Assembly: GCA_002399265.1 (NCBI GenBank)
Contig: DHDG01000028.1
Coordinates: 23,011-62,377, forward strand
Origin: Firmicutes bacterium UBA4882
GTDB lineage: Bacteria; Bacillota; UBA4882
DNA length: 39,367 nucleotides
Direction: 5' to 3'
Shown: positions 1-9,500 of the stretch, one piece after another
Layout of the letters: each line of letters begins with the position of its first letter
Numbering within the stretch: position 1 is the stretch's first letter
Translations under genes and position numbers: made by a program
Notes under the pieces: model-generated
The model's input: the letters and a program-made list of their open reading frames with translations, nothing else
What the model was told of the DNA's origin: nothing
The model's database searches: none

Positions 1-1347
1 TGCGCAAGCGGAGCAGGAAGCGCCCAAATCTGCGAGATCATGGTGCGCGGGCGTAATGTGCGTCTGGCGCTCGTCCTCAATCAGAGCTGCTTTGCCTACG
101 GACAACTGCAGGAGCGCCGGGAACGGTGCGCAGCACTAGCCCGCAAACATGGAATGCCGCTGGTTTTTCTTAATGCGGTGGGCATCGGGGACACTGTGAA
201 GCAATTCCTCATTTTTGATGGCGGCAGTATGGCTATGGACAGCACTGGGAAACTGCTGGGCAACTTGGCGCGATTTACAGAAGACTATGGCATTATTACA
301 CTCGATCTCGATCATGAGGCCGGCCCCGGGGACAAGGCAGCATTAGCGCCCGCATCAGCGTGTTCCAGCGTCAACGTCTCTCCCGATAAATACGAGGAAA
401 TTTACGAAGCGCTGAAATTCGCGGCCCAGGAAGTATTCCGACTGAGTGGCATCAAAAAGGCACAGGTCCACCTGTCCGGAGGAGTCGACAGCGCAGTGGT
501 CGGGGCGATTGCCGCCGATGCTTTCGGACGCGAAAACACGGTCTTCATCACCAATCCTACGGCTGATAATTCGGAACATCTCAAAGATCTGGCGCATGAG
601 ATCGCTCGCAACCTGGGGATTCCGCTTTGGTCAAATCCAACCGGTCCCATTTATGAAGAGACTGTGCGCCAGCACATCGCAGCGTTTGGGGTCGAGCCCA
701 CTCCTGCCGGGCGTGCTTCCATTCAGGCCGTCACCCGCACGGTGCAGGGATTGGCCGCCAGTCATACCTTTAAAACAGGGATTTTGGCAGCTGGCAATCA
801 TACCGAAATCGTATTGGGCTGGGCCAGCTTTCATGATATCGGAAGCACGGGCGTAATGTCGTTGATCGGCGACCTTACCAAGCGTGAGGTCTTTGGGCTG
901 GCCGACTATATAAATCGTAGATTCTCCTTTGCCTGCGGGAGCGAGAAACCGGACAAGCCGATCCCGCGCATGCTCTTTGATCAGGATGAGGCGCATTTTG
1001 TTAAGCCAGCCGCTGAATTGGCCGACTCCAAGGAAGATCCGATTGATTACGATCTGATGAGCGGCATTTGTTCATTGTTAGGTAGACAACATATGGCTCC
1101 GGAGGAGATTATCAGGCAGTTTGCCGACCGTCGTTTGGATGCAGAACTGTTCCCTGAGACGGTTTACCAGAAGGCGGAAGTCTTTGCCGACGAAGTCTGG
1201 AGGGCGTTTCGCATGTCGCAACGGACAGTGTTTAAGTCCGGGCAGGCGGCTCCCATTCCGCTTGTCGCGCCCAGGCGTCCGGGGGTTTACGCTCAGACCT
1301 TGGGAACCATTATCAATCGTTATCTTGGCCGCTATGAGTCGCTTTAA
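1..1347 (+). CDS. nadE: Glutamine-dependent NAD+ synthetase, 5'-truncated by window edge
   Basis: This enzyme makes NAD+ from deamido-NAD+ (nicotinate adenine dinucleotide), ATP and glutamine in the cytoplasm. The reading frame is open from base 1, so the gene begins upstream. The first ATG (40) lies inside the domain and is not a credible start. What remains is the end of the nitrilase-type glutaminase domain (LNQSCF, then an ER-rich helix and the FDGG motif) followed by the whole synthetase domain. That domain carries the ATP-pyrophosphatase P-loop LSGGVDSA and a second conserved stretch, AAGNHTE. The glutaminase catalytic residues lie mostly outside the window and cannot be checked. The stop is TAA at 1345-1347. 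The family assignment is firm; single-chain glutaminase-synthetase fusions of this kind are common in bacteria. Confidence 0.93.
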   Translation, partial: CASGAGSAQICEIMVRGRNVRLALVLNQSCFAYGQLQERRERCAALARKHGMPLVFLNAVGIGDTVKQFLIFDGGSMAMDSTGKLLGNLARFTEDYGIITLDLDHEAGPGDKAALAPASACSSVNVSPDKYEEIYEALKFAAQEVFRLSGIKKAQVHLSGGVDSAVVGAIAADAFGRENTVFITNPTADNSEHLKDLAHEIARNLGIPLWSNPTGPIYEETVRQHIAAFGVEPTPAGRASIQAVTRTVQGLAASHTFKTGILAAGNHTEIVLGWASFHDIGSTGVMSLIGDLTKREVFGLADYINRRFSFACGSEKPDKPIPRMLFDQDEAHFVKPAAELADSKEDPIDYDLMSGICSLLGRQHMAPEEIIRQFADRRLDAELFPETVYQKAEVFADEVWRAFRMSQRTVFKSGQAAPIPLVAPRRPGVYAQTLGTIINRYLGRYESL

Positions 1348-1441
1348 GTAATTGGCATAATTTTGCCAAGCAATAATACCCTTAAAAGGAACAGGCAGTA
1401 AAGACCAGGTTTCTGCCAAAATCCTGAAAAGGGGTATCAAA

Positions 1442-1822
1442 ATGAGTTTTGCAAAACTGACTGCCGGCGGGAAGTTGACATTGATTGCAGCTGGTGTCGC
1501 CTTTCTTTCTTTTTTTATGAATTGGTTCGACGTCGGCTTTGCGATGCGTAATGGATTTTCCGCGGGAACGATCTTCTTTATTGTCTGCTACCTCTATCCG
1601 GTGATCGCCTTATTAACTGGTAAAAGAGTTAACCGCATTCTGGGAGCTGTCTGTGGCATCCTCGCCATAGCAGCTTCCGTGACTTATATCTCTTCCAACA
1701 CCCTGGTTCTTTATGATACACCTTTGAGCCTCACTGGAGCTGGCACCTGGGTTTTCATGCTGACTGCGGTTATGCTAATTGTGGCTTCTGTGATGGGGGC
1801 CGGGCCACGGGAAGAGGAGTGA
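1442..1822 (+). CDS. Small four-helix membrane protein, unknown function
   Basis: The gene encodes 126 residues with about four hydrophobic segments (roughly 13-30, 40-60, 65-83 and 98-117) and an acidic C-terminal end (GPREEE). There is no signal peptide, cysteine motif or catalytic signature. The ATG is preceded by an AAAAGGGG ribosome-binding site. It ends 7 bases before the ylbJ start, so the two are probably co-transcribed. I do not recognise the family. Many short membrane proteins of this layout are annotated only as hypothetical. A link to sporulation through its neighbour is possible but is only inferred from position. Confidence 0.7.
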   Translation: MSFAKLTAGGKLTLIAAGVAFLSFFMNWFDVGFAMRNGFSAGTIFFIVCYLYPVIALLTGKRVNRILGAVCGILAIAASVTYISSNTLVLYDTPLSLTGAGTWVFMLTAVMLIVASVMGAGPREEE

Positions 1823-1829
1823 CGCAACA

Positions 1830-3155
1830 ATGGCGCAAGCGAAAGTGCTAGATGGCAAGGCCTCGCGCTCGGAGCCAGCGCGTAAGGAATCCCGGCGCTC
1901 ACGTTCGCGACGGGCCCGTCAATTTTCAACAATTGCCGTGGCCATGGCTGTGGCCGCAGTTACCATTAGTCTGGTGTTTTTCCCCAAAGATGCATTTGAG
2001 GCTGCCGTGGAGGGCATGAAAGTCTTTTGGGAGATCGTCTTCCCATCGCTGCTGCCCTTCTTTGTGCTGTCTGAGATGCTGCTGGGATTGGGTGTGGTGC
2101 ACTTTCTGGGGGTTTTGCTGGAGCCCCTGATGCGTCCGCTGTTCAATGTTCCCGGTGTCGGGGCGTTTGCCTTATCGATGGGTCTGGCAGCCGGATACCC
2201 GATGGATGCGGTCATTACCTCCAAATTCAGACGCCAGAAAATGTGTACCCGGGTCGAAGGTGAGCGGCTACTGGCCTTTACCAATACGGCTGATCCGCTG
2301 TTTATGTTCGGAGCGGTCGCGGTCGGCATGTTTGGCCGTCCTGAACTGGGGGCCATCCTGGCGGGAGCGCATTATTTGTCCAGTTTTACGGTCGGCTTCA
2401 TTTTTCGCTTTTATCGGCATAAGGAAAGCAGTCTGGACGCGCCGACTGCAAAGAGGGGTAATATTTTTATCCGGGCGTCACAGCAGTTGTTCAAAGCACG
2501 TCGCGAAGACGGCCGGTTATTCGGTCAGCTGCTATCAGATGCCGTTACGGAATCGATCAAAACACTCCTGATGATCTGCGGCTTCATCATGCTTTTTTCC
2601 GTAATGAACAAAGTATTGGCCGTTACAGGCGGGTTTAATATCATCAATTCAGTGCTCACTGGCTTGCTGCGGTTGGTCGGGTTTGAACCTACACTAGCAT
2701 CGGGGCTGTTTCAGGGGCTGTTGGAAATTGATATCGGCACGGTGACGATTAGCAAAGCCATAGCGCCGCTCTGGCAGAAGCTGACGATCGCCAGCGCCGT
2801 AATCGCCTGGAGTGGGCTGTCAGTACATGGACAGGTGGCCAGTGTCATTAACGACACCGACATTCGCATGACACCTTACGTGGTGGCCCGCATTTTTCAT
2901 TCTATAATCTCCGGATTATATACGGTGCTGATTCTGCTGCTGACCGGAGGTTCGCTGCCGGTAATGACCAGTGCCGGGGCGGTGTTTCGCAGAGTGTTCG
3001 CTGCCGCCGGATTACAGACTGTCCCGCTCGTCGTGGAACGGTTTCTCCTAAACACGTTCCAGATGGCACTTTTTCTGGGCGGACTAATCGTGCTTTCATT
3101 GGCAGTCTATTTTCTAAGGCGCGTGCGGGTGGTGTGGCTGCGCGTCAAGAAATAG
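1830..3155 (+). CDS. ylbJ: Sporulation integral membrane protein YlbJ-like
   Basis: This is a 441-residue polytopic membrane protein of the YlbJ / nucleoside-recognition (Gate) domain family, needed for proper spore formation in Bacillus. A basic, Ser/Arg-rich N-terminal extension (about residues 8-32) precedes the first membrane helix. The typical family stretches follow: PSLLPFFVLSEML, GLAAGYPMDA and TNTADPLFMFG. Around eight to ten membrane helices are visible. A GAGGAG site precedes the ATG at 1830. The family usually runs to about 400 residues, so the extra length lies mainly in the basic N-terminus. The protein indicates an endospore former. The substrate or exact role of YlbJ is not known from sequence. 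Confidence 0.88.
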   Translation: MAQAKVLDGKASRSEPARKESRRSRSRRARQFSTIAVAMAVAAVTISLVFFPKDAFEAAVEGMKVFWEIVFPSLLPFFVLSEMLLGLGVVHFLGVLLEPLMRPLFNVPGVGAFALSMGLAAGYPMDAVITSKFRRQKMCTRVEGERLLAFTNTADPLFMFGAVAVGMFGRPELGAILAGAHYLSSFTVGFIFRFYRHKESSLDAPTAKRGNIFIRASQQLFKARREDGRLFGQLLSDAVTESIKTLLMICGFIMLFSVMNKVLAVTGGFNIINSVLTGLLRLVGFEPTLASGLFQGLLEIDIGTVTISKAIAPLWQKLTIASAVIAWSGLSVHGQVASVINDTDIRMTPYVVARIFHSIISGLYTVLILLLTGGSLPVMTSAGAVFRRVFAAAGLQTVPLVVERFLLNTFQMALFLGGLIVLSLAVYFLRRVRVVWLRVKK

Positions 3156-3170
3156 CGGGAAGACGCGGGG

Positions 3171-3206
3171 GCGGGGCAGGACGCTGGGACGGTTCAGGCG
3201 CCCCGC
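3171..3206. repeat. GC-rich hairpin between convergent genes, with a GGGACGGTTC core
   Basis: GCGGGGC (3171-3177) can pair with GCCCCGC (3200-3206). The 22-base loop contains the decamer GGGACGGTTC (3186-3195) that recurs between other genes in this window. It lies exactly between the stop codons of ylbJ and the PHP gene, where a bidirectional terminator would be expected, but no T-tract is present. It may be a decayed member of the repeat family. Confidence 0.4.
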
Positions 3207-4055
3207 TCATGCAAAAGGAAGTTCCAAATGATTAGGCAGCGGTTGGTTATTCCAGCCTCTGCCCATCTCTATTTTCAGGTGACCCTTCATTTTGTCGCTA
3301 TGGTAATCGGAACCGGCGGTGGCGAACAGCTGATGCTTGAGGCACAATTCCAGCAAGAAGGCGGTCTGCTGCGGATCGTGCTCAGGGTAATAGACTTCCA
3401 GCCCTGCCAGTCCCATGCTTTTCAGGTCAGCTACCTCAGCGGCCACTTTGGCGGTATCAGTTTCGTTGTGCATGGGATGGGCCCAGACGGGGTAGCCGCC
3501 AGCCTCTCTAATCGCTGTAATGGCCTTCTCTGCTGGCAGGCGCTCCCGATCCACATAACAAGGTTGCCCTTTGCCAAGGTACCTATCGAAAGCCTCCGCG
3601 GCGTCCTGCACATACCCTTTGGCCACCATGAGCTGCGCAAAATGCGGTCGGCCGATCAGTTCTTTCTTGGCGAACTGCAACAGTTCGTCACGGGTAATGA
3701 TCATCCCGTGGGCGCGTAAACGCTCGACGATTTTCTGATTGCGCACCACGCGCTGATCTCGACTCCACTGCGCTTTCTGAGCAATGAATGGATGTTCAGG
3801 CTCAAAGCTATACCCTAATAAGTGCTTAGCCTTGCCATTACCCTTACCATTGCTCAGATCCACGCTGAACTCAATGCCGGAAATGACTTTGACGCCACAA
3901 GACATTCCGGCGGCGATGGCTTCAGGTACTCCTCCGATCGTATCGTGATCGGTAATCGCAATGAGCGCAAGACCCTTTTGCGATGCGGCGGCCACAATTT
4001 CTGCAGGACTATATTCCCCGTCACTATAGTGGGTATGCAGGTGTAAGTCTGGCAT
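3207..4055 (-). CDS. PHP-domain metal-dependent phosphoesterase (TrpH-like)
   Basis: A 282-residue cytoplasmic protein of the PHP superfamily; relatives hydrolyse phosphate esters such as 3',5'-nucleoside bisphosphates or short RNA 5' ends. All the metal-binding signatures are present: DLHLHTHYSDG at the N-terminus, ITDHD, GIEFS, VWAHP and GSDYH near the C-terminus. I chose the ATG at 4053-4055 because a GAGGAGG site lies about 8 bases upstream and the metal motif then starts at residue 3. An in-frame ATG at 4247 would add 64 non-conserved residues. The gene is convergent with ylbJ and divergent from the ferredoxin/AOR operon. The precise substrate cannot be read from the sequence. Confidence 0.9.
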   Translation of the reverse strand: MPDLHLHTHYSDGEYSPAEIVAAASQKGLALIAITDHDTIGGVPEAIAAGMSCGVKVISGIEFSVDLSNGKGNGKAKHLLGYSFEPEHPFIAQKAQWSRDQRVVRNQKIVERLRAHGMIITRDELLQFAKKELIGRPHFAQLMVAKGYVQDAAEAFDRYLGKGQPCYVDRERLPAEKAITAIREAGGYPVWAHPMHNETDTAKVAAEVADLKSMGLAGLEVYYPEHDPQQTAFLLELCLKHQLFATAGSDYHSDKMKGHLKIEMGRGWNNQPLPNHLELPFA

Positions 4056-4206
4056 TTGAAGGCCTCCTCTGCAGGATATTCGCGAAAAAAGGAGTAATTT
4101 TGCTAAGGAGAAGGAGTGTGTTTGAGTTTCCTTCGTTTCGCGGTACAGATTTCCTTTAAAAAAGCCCAATTTCAAATCAAGATCAGTCATACGGAGGTTT
4201 ACAACA

Positions 4207-4620
4207 ATGGCTAAGGTTTTGAAAGCAAAAAATATGGCGCAGTGCATTGGATGTTATTCCTGTATGTTGGCCTGTGCCCGCCTGGTGCATAAAAGCTTGT
4301 CCGTGCGTAAGAGCGCCATTCAAATCCGCACACGCGGCGGGTTGCAGAGCCGCTTGGCCGCTGTTACTTGTACAGCGTGCCGTCAGCCGTCCTGTGCAGC
4401 AGCTTGTCGCTTTGAAGCGCTTACCCCGCGCAAAGGTGGCGGCGTCACTTTTCATAAAGACCTATGTATTGGCTGCGGATTATGTGTCCAGGCTTGCACA
4501 GCCCGCGCGATCACCATGGATGAGGATACCAACTGGCCTATCGTGTGCAAGCATTGCGGCATTTGTGCGCGCTATTGCCCTCACCAACTGTTGTCGCTGG
4601 AGGAGGCTGAAACCGAATGA
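4207..4620 (+). CDS. Four-cluster ferredoxin, electron-transfer subunit for AOR
   Basis: This is a 137-residue iron-sulfur protein with sixteen cysteines in four groups: C13/16/19/23, C55/58/63/67, C87/90/93/97 and C114/117/120/124. That is enough for four [4Fe-4S] clusters. The layout resembles the small Fe-S subunits paired with AOR-family enzymes (AorA of Aromatoleum-type AOR, BamC of benzoyl-CoA reductase) and with DmsB/HycB-type relays. It has no signal peptide, so it is cytoplasmic. The ATG follows a CGGAGG site, and the stop overlaps the AOR start as ATGA, implying translational coupling. It probably passes electrons between the tungsten enzyme and another carrier. Confidence 0.9.
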   Translation: MAKVLKAKNMAQCIGCYSCMLACARLVHKSLSVRKSAIQIRTRGGLQSRLAAVTCTACRQPSCAAACRFEALTPRKGGGVTFHKDLCIGCGLCVQACTARAITMDEDTNWPIVCKHCGICARYCPHQLLSLEEAETE

Positions 4621-6368
4621 CACGGGACGTCAAAGTGCTCTATATTGACCTGACGACCGGCAAAATGAGCCGGAAGTTACGGCCGGATCTCGCCGAATAT
4701 CTTGGCGGTGCAGGCATTGCCACCAAGCTGCTACAGGAGGAAATCCTTCCTCAGGAGGATGCTCTGGATCCGCGGCAACCGATCATCCTGGCTACCGGGC
4801 CGCTGGCCATGATCTACCCTTCCGTTACCAAAACGGTGGCGATGTTCAAATCACCACTTACTGGCGAACTCGGGGAAAGTCATGCGGGCATGCGTCTGGC
4901 GACGGCGATGCGTCTGGCAGGCGTGGATGCAATTGTCATCACCGGCAAAAGCGAAAGCCCTTGTTATCTTTCGATCAGTGATCAATTTGTCGGGATCAAA
5001 AACGCCGAACCGCTCTGGGGCTTTTCAGTCGAAGAAGTCGGGCGTTCGCTGCGGGAATTGGAGCCCGGTAGCGGGCATCGCTCCTGTATCAGGATCGGTC
5101 CAGCTGGCGAAAAACAGGTCAGCTTCGCGTGCGTCAATGTTGATACTTTCCGCCATTTTGGCCGACTGGGGCTAGGTGCGGTTTTCGGATCGAAAATGCT
5201 GAAAGCCATCGTGATTACCGGTGCCCACGATGAATTGGTCGGGGATCGCCCGAAATATAATGCGATTTATCAGGAACTATACGAGAAGTGCGTGCGCACC
5301 GGGGCCATGGAGAAATATCATGAACTCGGCACGCCGGTTAATATCAAGCCCTTAAGCGCGATGGGCGGGTTGCCGACCCTTAATCTGCAGACCGGCACTT
5401 TTGATCAGGCGGATGCTATCAGCGGCGAAGCCTTTGCCGAAGAAAAGCTGATCCGCAAAATTGCCTGTCCCGGCTGCCCGGTGGGCTGTATCCATGTGGC
5501 TTTATCACGGCGCTTCTTCGGAGAAGGTTATGAAGTTGAATCAGCCACCGTATCATATGATTATGAGCTAATTTTTGCGCTGGGATCATTCATTGGCATC
5601 AGTGACAAAGACGCCATCCTGCGGCTGATCGAAGACGTGGAGCTGTACGGAATGGACGCCATTAGCAGCGGGATTATTCTGGGGTGGGTCACCGAGGCCT
5701 ATGAAAAAGGCCTCATCAGCGAGGAAGTCCTTGGTACCAAGGTGGCTTTTGGCGCAGTCGAAGGCTATCGCACCGTACTTCGGAACCTGGTCCGGCAGCC
5801 GAATCAGTTCTATCGTGATCTGGCGCGCGGATTGGCTTATGCGGTTAAAATCTATGGTGGTGCCGATTTTGCAGCTGTGCTGGGTGGCAACGAAATGCCG
5901 GGTTATCATACAGGTTATGGTTCGGTGGTCGGTTTTACAGTGGCGGCGCGCCATTCGCACCTGGATAACGCCGGTTATTCTTATGATCAAAGTAATGTGG
6001 GCCCGGTGGATATTGAAAAACTGACTGACTATCTGATTGAAGAAGAACAGATTCGGTGTGCGCTCAATTCGTTGGTGGTCTGCCTGTTTGCCAGGAAGGT
6101 CTATGATTTGGAAACTACCGCGCGTGCCCTCGATGCCGCGGGGATTCCGATGACAGTTGAGGATTTGGAGGCTCTGGGGCGTAAGATCTTTATCCTGAAG
6201 CTGCAGATCCGGCAGTCCATGGGTTTTGATCTCCGGCAGATGACTATTCCGAAACGGTTTTTTGAGACCCCTACGTTGAACGGGAAATTAGATCGCGCCA
6301 CCGCAGATCGCATCATGGAACGTTATCTTGAGAAGGTTGAGCAGTTGGTTGTTAATCCTGCTAATTAG
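4617..6368 (+). CDS. Aldehyde:ferredoxin oxidoreductase family tungsten enzyme
   Basis: A 583-residue member of the AOR family, which oxidises aldehydes to acids, or reduces acids, with ferredoxin, using a tungsten-bis-pyranopterin cofactor. The [4Fe-4S] ligands are visible as C284, C287 and C291 (CPGCPVGC) plus C489 (LVVCLF). This spacing is very close to C288/C291/C295/C494 of Pyrococcus furiosus AOR. The N-terminal cofactor-binding domain contains GGAGIATKLL and ATGPL. Length and domain order are normal. It overlaps the ferredoxin gene by four bases and a terminator follows. Other AOR-family members (BamB, formaldehyde or glyceraldehyde-3-phosphate oxidoreductases) cannot be excluded, so the substrate remains open. 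Confidence 0.9.
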   Translation: MTRDVKVLYIDLTTGKMSRKLRPDLAEYLGGAGIATKLLQEEILPQEDALDPRQPIILATGPLAMIYPSVTKTVAMFKSPLTGELGESHAGMRLATAMRLAGVDAIVITGKSESPCYLSISDQFVGIKNAEPLWGFSVEEVGRSLRELEPGSGHRSCIRIGPAGEKQVSFACVNVDTFRHFGRLGLGAVFGSKMLKAIVITGAHDELVGDRPKYNAIYQELYEKCVRTGAMEKYHELGTPVNIKPLSAMGGLPTLNLQTGTFDQADAISGEAFAEEKLIRKIACPGCPVGCIHVALSRRFFGEGYEVESATVSYDYELIFALGSFIGISDKDAILRLIEDVELYGMDAISSGIILGWVTEAYEKGLISEEVLGTKVAFGAVEGYRTVLRNLVRQPNQFYRDLARGLAYAVKIYGGADFAAVLGGNEMPGYHTGYGSVVGFTVAARHSHLDNAGYSYDQSNVGPVDIEKLTDYLIEEEQIRCALNSLVVCLFARKVYDLETTARALDAAGIPMTVEDLEALGRKIFILKLQIRQSMGFDLRQMTIPKRFFETPTLNGKLDRATADRIMERYLEKVEQLVVNPAN

Positions 6369-6407
6369 GATGGGTGTTCTAGTCTCAATAAGAGATGGAG
6401 TATTTTC

Positions 6408-6432
6408 AGCTGCCTTGAGTGGCAGCTTTTTT
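6408..6432 (+). terminator. Rho-independent terminator after the AOR gene
   Basis: AGCTGCC (6408-6414) pairs perfectly with GGCAGCT (6421-6427) across a six-base loop and runs into a T-rich tract (6427-6432, then GTTT). It lies 40 bases after the AOR stop and separates that operon from the next gene. Confidence 0.85.
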
Positions 6433-6578
6433 GTTTGGTTTCGGCCGAACCGGCTGGCGGCAACTTCGCTAACGTAACAGCCAATGCCACTTTTACCTCT
6501 GCCTGTCCGGTAGTTCTTAATCAACAACCTTGGACATACAAAATAGCAAGACTTAGTAGTGGGGAAGGAGGCTTTTCC

Positions 6579-9500
6579 ATGAATAGGCAATTTGGAAGTA
6601 GTCAGCCCGGAAACAATACACCCGGGAACACTCAGCCCGGAAGCGTTCAGTCTGGAAATATGCAACTCGGCAATATACAATCCGGGAACCTCGATGTCAT
6701 TGGCAGAGCGCAGGGACTGCAGATTAGACTGAAAAAAGTTGGGGCATTTTTCACACAGGAAATCGTCTATCCCGGCGAGACTGAGCCGCTCGTTGGGGGC
6801 GATGAGCAAGATATTCATGTAATTGCAGATGGCAGAGAGATTCGTTCCGCTTTTACTTATGCGGGGGTTTCCCAAAAACCACAAGGCTCGTTATATTTGC
6901 AGGCTGTCTTGGAGCACGCGGATTTCTCAGTCGAAACCAATTTCAAATTGTCGGTGCGCAACGGATTTCTGGACGTAGAAACCACTTTCATGGCTCATAA
7001 ACCGCTGGTGTTGTCCACCATTGAAAACAACTACCGCTTTTTCGGGGCGGCGGGCGTGTCGGGCGCGGTGGACGCAGTGGGTGCCTCAGTGGGCGCGGGC
7101 GATGGGGGCGAAGCGGGTAGCCCAGTACCGCTAATGATGGATGCCAAATACGCATGGTTACCCCACCTCAAAAAAGAGACCAGACACGTAGCGGGCCAGC
7201 ATTCTTTTCGTTCGCCATGCGCTTATCTCCAGCAGGGTGCAGACGTTTTCGCGGTCATTCCGTCCTTGACAGCTCTACGGGAGTCATGGAAGAACAACTG
7301 GGGGCTGCCGGCGGTACTGGACTATGAAGAGCCTAATCGCTTAAGATTAGGTCTGGCGACGCACACTGCGTCCTATCAGCCCGGCGAGAACCTGTATTTT
7401 AGCCGTCAGCCCCAGTCAGCCAAAGAAAACGCCAACGGTTGCGGCGGCCTCACTCTGAACCAAGGCGAAAAGGTCAGTTATCGGTTCAGCCTGATGCTGC
7501 GCAAAGATAGCAGTGGCGGTGCCGGTGCCGGTGCCGGTAATGCTCAGCGGGAGATCGTGCGTTTCATTTGGGAGAAGTATGGCGTACAGTTATTGGATGA
7601 GGCGTGGCATCAGTACTTGCGGTTTGACGATTGTGCGCGCTATGCCTACGACGCTCTGTTTGATCGCTACCATGCCTGGCGTGCCTTTTCACTGCACGGC
7701 AAAGACTGTGGCGGCACAGTGGCATTGATCACACGTAAGTATGAGGGAGCTTTCCAAAATGAGAAGGACACCAAGTTCGCGGGCGAGATTCCCTGGAAAC
7801 AATATCTGCTGGACCGGCATGCGCGTAACAGATTGGAACTGGCTGCCAAATGGCTGTTTGAAGGTACTCTGGAGCGAGTTTACTTCGATGCGCGCCATAA
7901 CAACATCCGGACCGCGTGTGGTTTAGCCTACTTCGGGGCCCGGTGGCAGGATCAAAGGCTACTGGATGCGGCGCGCCGCACGGTCAACCTATATCTGGCG
8001 GCCCCGGAAACAGCAGATGGAATGCGGCCGGCCGTGTTTTCAATCGGTTCCCGGCCGGGGTGGCTGAACGGTGCTGATGGCTGGGCAACCAGCGAAGCGT
8101 TTGGTGTGGCCGACCTGGCGGATACAGGGTATTGGCTGCTGCAGTACGGCATGTTAGGCGGTGAGGGTGCCGCGCCATCCGCTGATCAGGTGTTGACAGT
8201 CTGTGGTAAAATCGCGGAAAGCATCTTAAAAAAGCAAACCGATGCGGGGTTTTATCGTCGCTATTTCCCAGGAAGCACTGCCGAACGCCCCTTGGATAGT
8301 GCCTCCGAAGACATGAGCACACTGGAGCAAAGATGGTTTTCTGTAAACGCTACTGCAGCTGCCGGCCGGTTTATGGCCGCCATGGCGCAGGTGACAGGCG
8401 ACCAGCATCTTCTGGCTGGTGCCATGAAAACAGCGCGTTTCATCGCCGATCAGGTGCTGCCGGAACATAACTGGAGCGGCCAAAGTACACCCATAGATTA
8501 TTATGGTGGGCTTAAGCGTCAGAATTGCAGCGTCATTTATCTGGCAGCCGACTTATTCCGGATTATCGCGCAGATCACTGGGGAAAAAGGCTGGCTTGAT
8601 TCAGGTATCGCCATCCTGGATGATTTGTTGCTTTATCAGCAATTATGGACACCGTCGTATTTGCTGGTGGACGGAACAGGCGGGTTTGGGGCAAGCAACA
8701 GTGAAGGCGTCTGGAACAGTCCGATCCAGGCCCCGATTGCGCTGCTGTTGATGGATTGGTATGAGCTTAGCGGCGAGAAAGAGTATTTTGATCGTGGTGT
8801 CCTCGCGTTGCGTGCTTCCTATGCCACCATGCTGGTGCCGGAAAACAAGCGGTTGGACGATGAAATACACTGCCAGTTCGGTGCAGCCGATTATGGCATT
8901 ATTGTTGACAACTACGCCTATGCAGGCAAGGACACTGGATTTGGCATACGGGTCAATCCCGGATGGGGCTGCGGAACAGCCTGCGCTGTGACCGCCTTGG
9001 TGCAAAAACACTATGGCGATGTCTACATCGATATTCCCCGGCAAAAAGCTTTTGGCATTAATGGTTGCCGCGTCAAAGAAGCATGCATTAGTTCAGCCCG
9101 AGTGGCGCTGACGCTCGAAACCATGCCGGATTACCCGGAACCAAAACATAACAGCAGACTGGAACCGGGTTTAACAGATGCGCTAATCCTAAAGTTCCGT
9201 ATTGGCAGTGAGGCTGGCGGAGAAATGATACAGGTCTCAGTCAACGGGGAGCGGCTGGGTTATTATAGTGCCGCTCAGCTGAAGGAAGGAATTAGCTGGG
9301 ATTGGCGCAGGCACCAGAGTGCTCTGGCTGAGGCGGCGCAGAAATTGAATGTAGAGAGAGTCTTTGTTGGCGTGCAGGAAGTGGAATTAGGCGGCGTTAT
9401 TGAAGATCACGGCAACGACGATATCCCCGATGTAAAGGTTGATGAATATGCAGACATGGAATTCAACGAATATGCCGCTGAGGGAGTCGATGATCAGCAC

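Noticed and set aside
1352..1369. Six-base-pair hairpin after nadE as a terminator
   Set aside because: AT-rich short stem with no T-tract after it.
3228..3719. Long plus-strand reading frame opposite the PHP gene
   Set aside because: It mirrors the well-supported PHP gene on the other strand and shows no family motif.
4056..4247. Longer N-terminus for the PHP protein
   Set aside because: The extra 64 residues overlap the ferredoxin gene start, are not conserved in type, and the internal ATG at 4055 has a near-perfect ribosome-binding site.
6435..6578. In-frame extension of the 1023-residue protein from TTG 6435
   Set aside because: It would begin right at the T-tract of the AOR terminator and lacks a ribosome-binding site, whereas ATG 6579 has a strong one.
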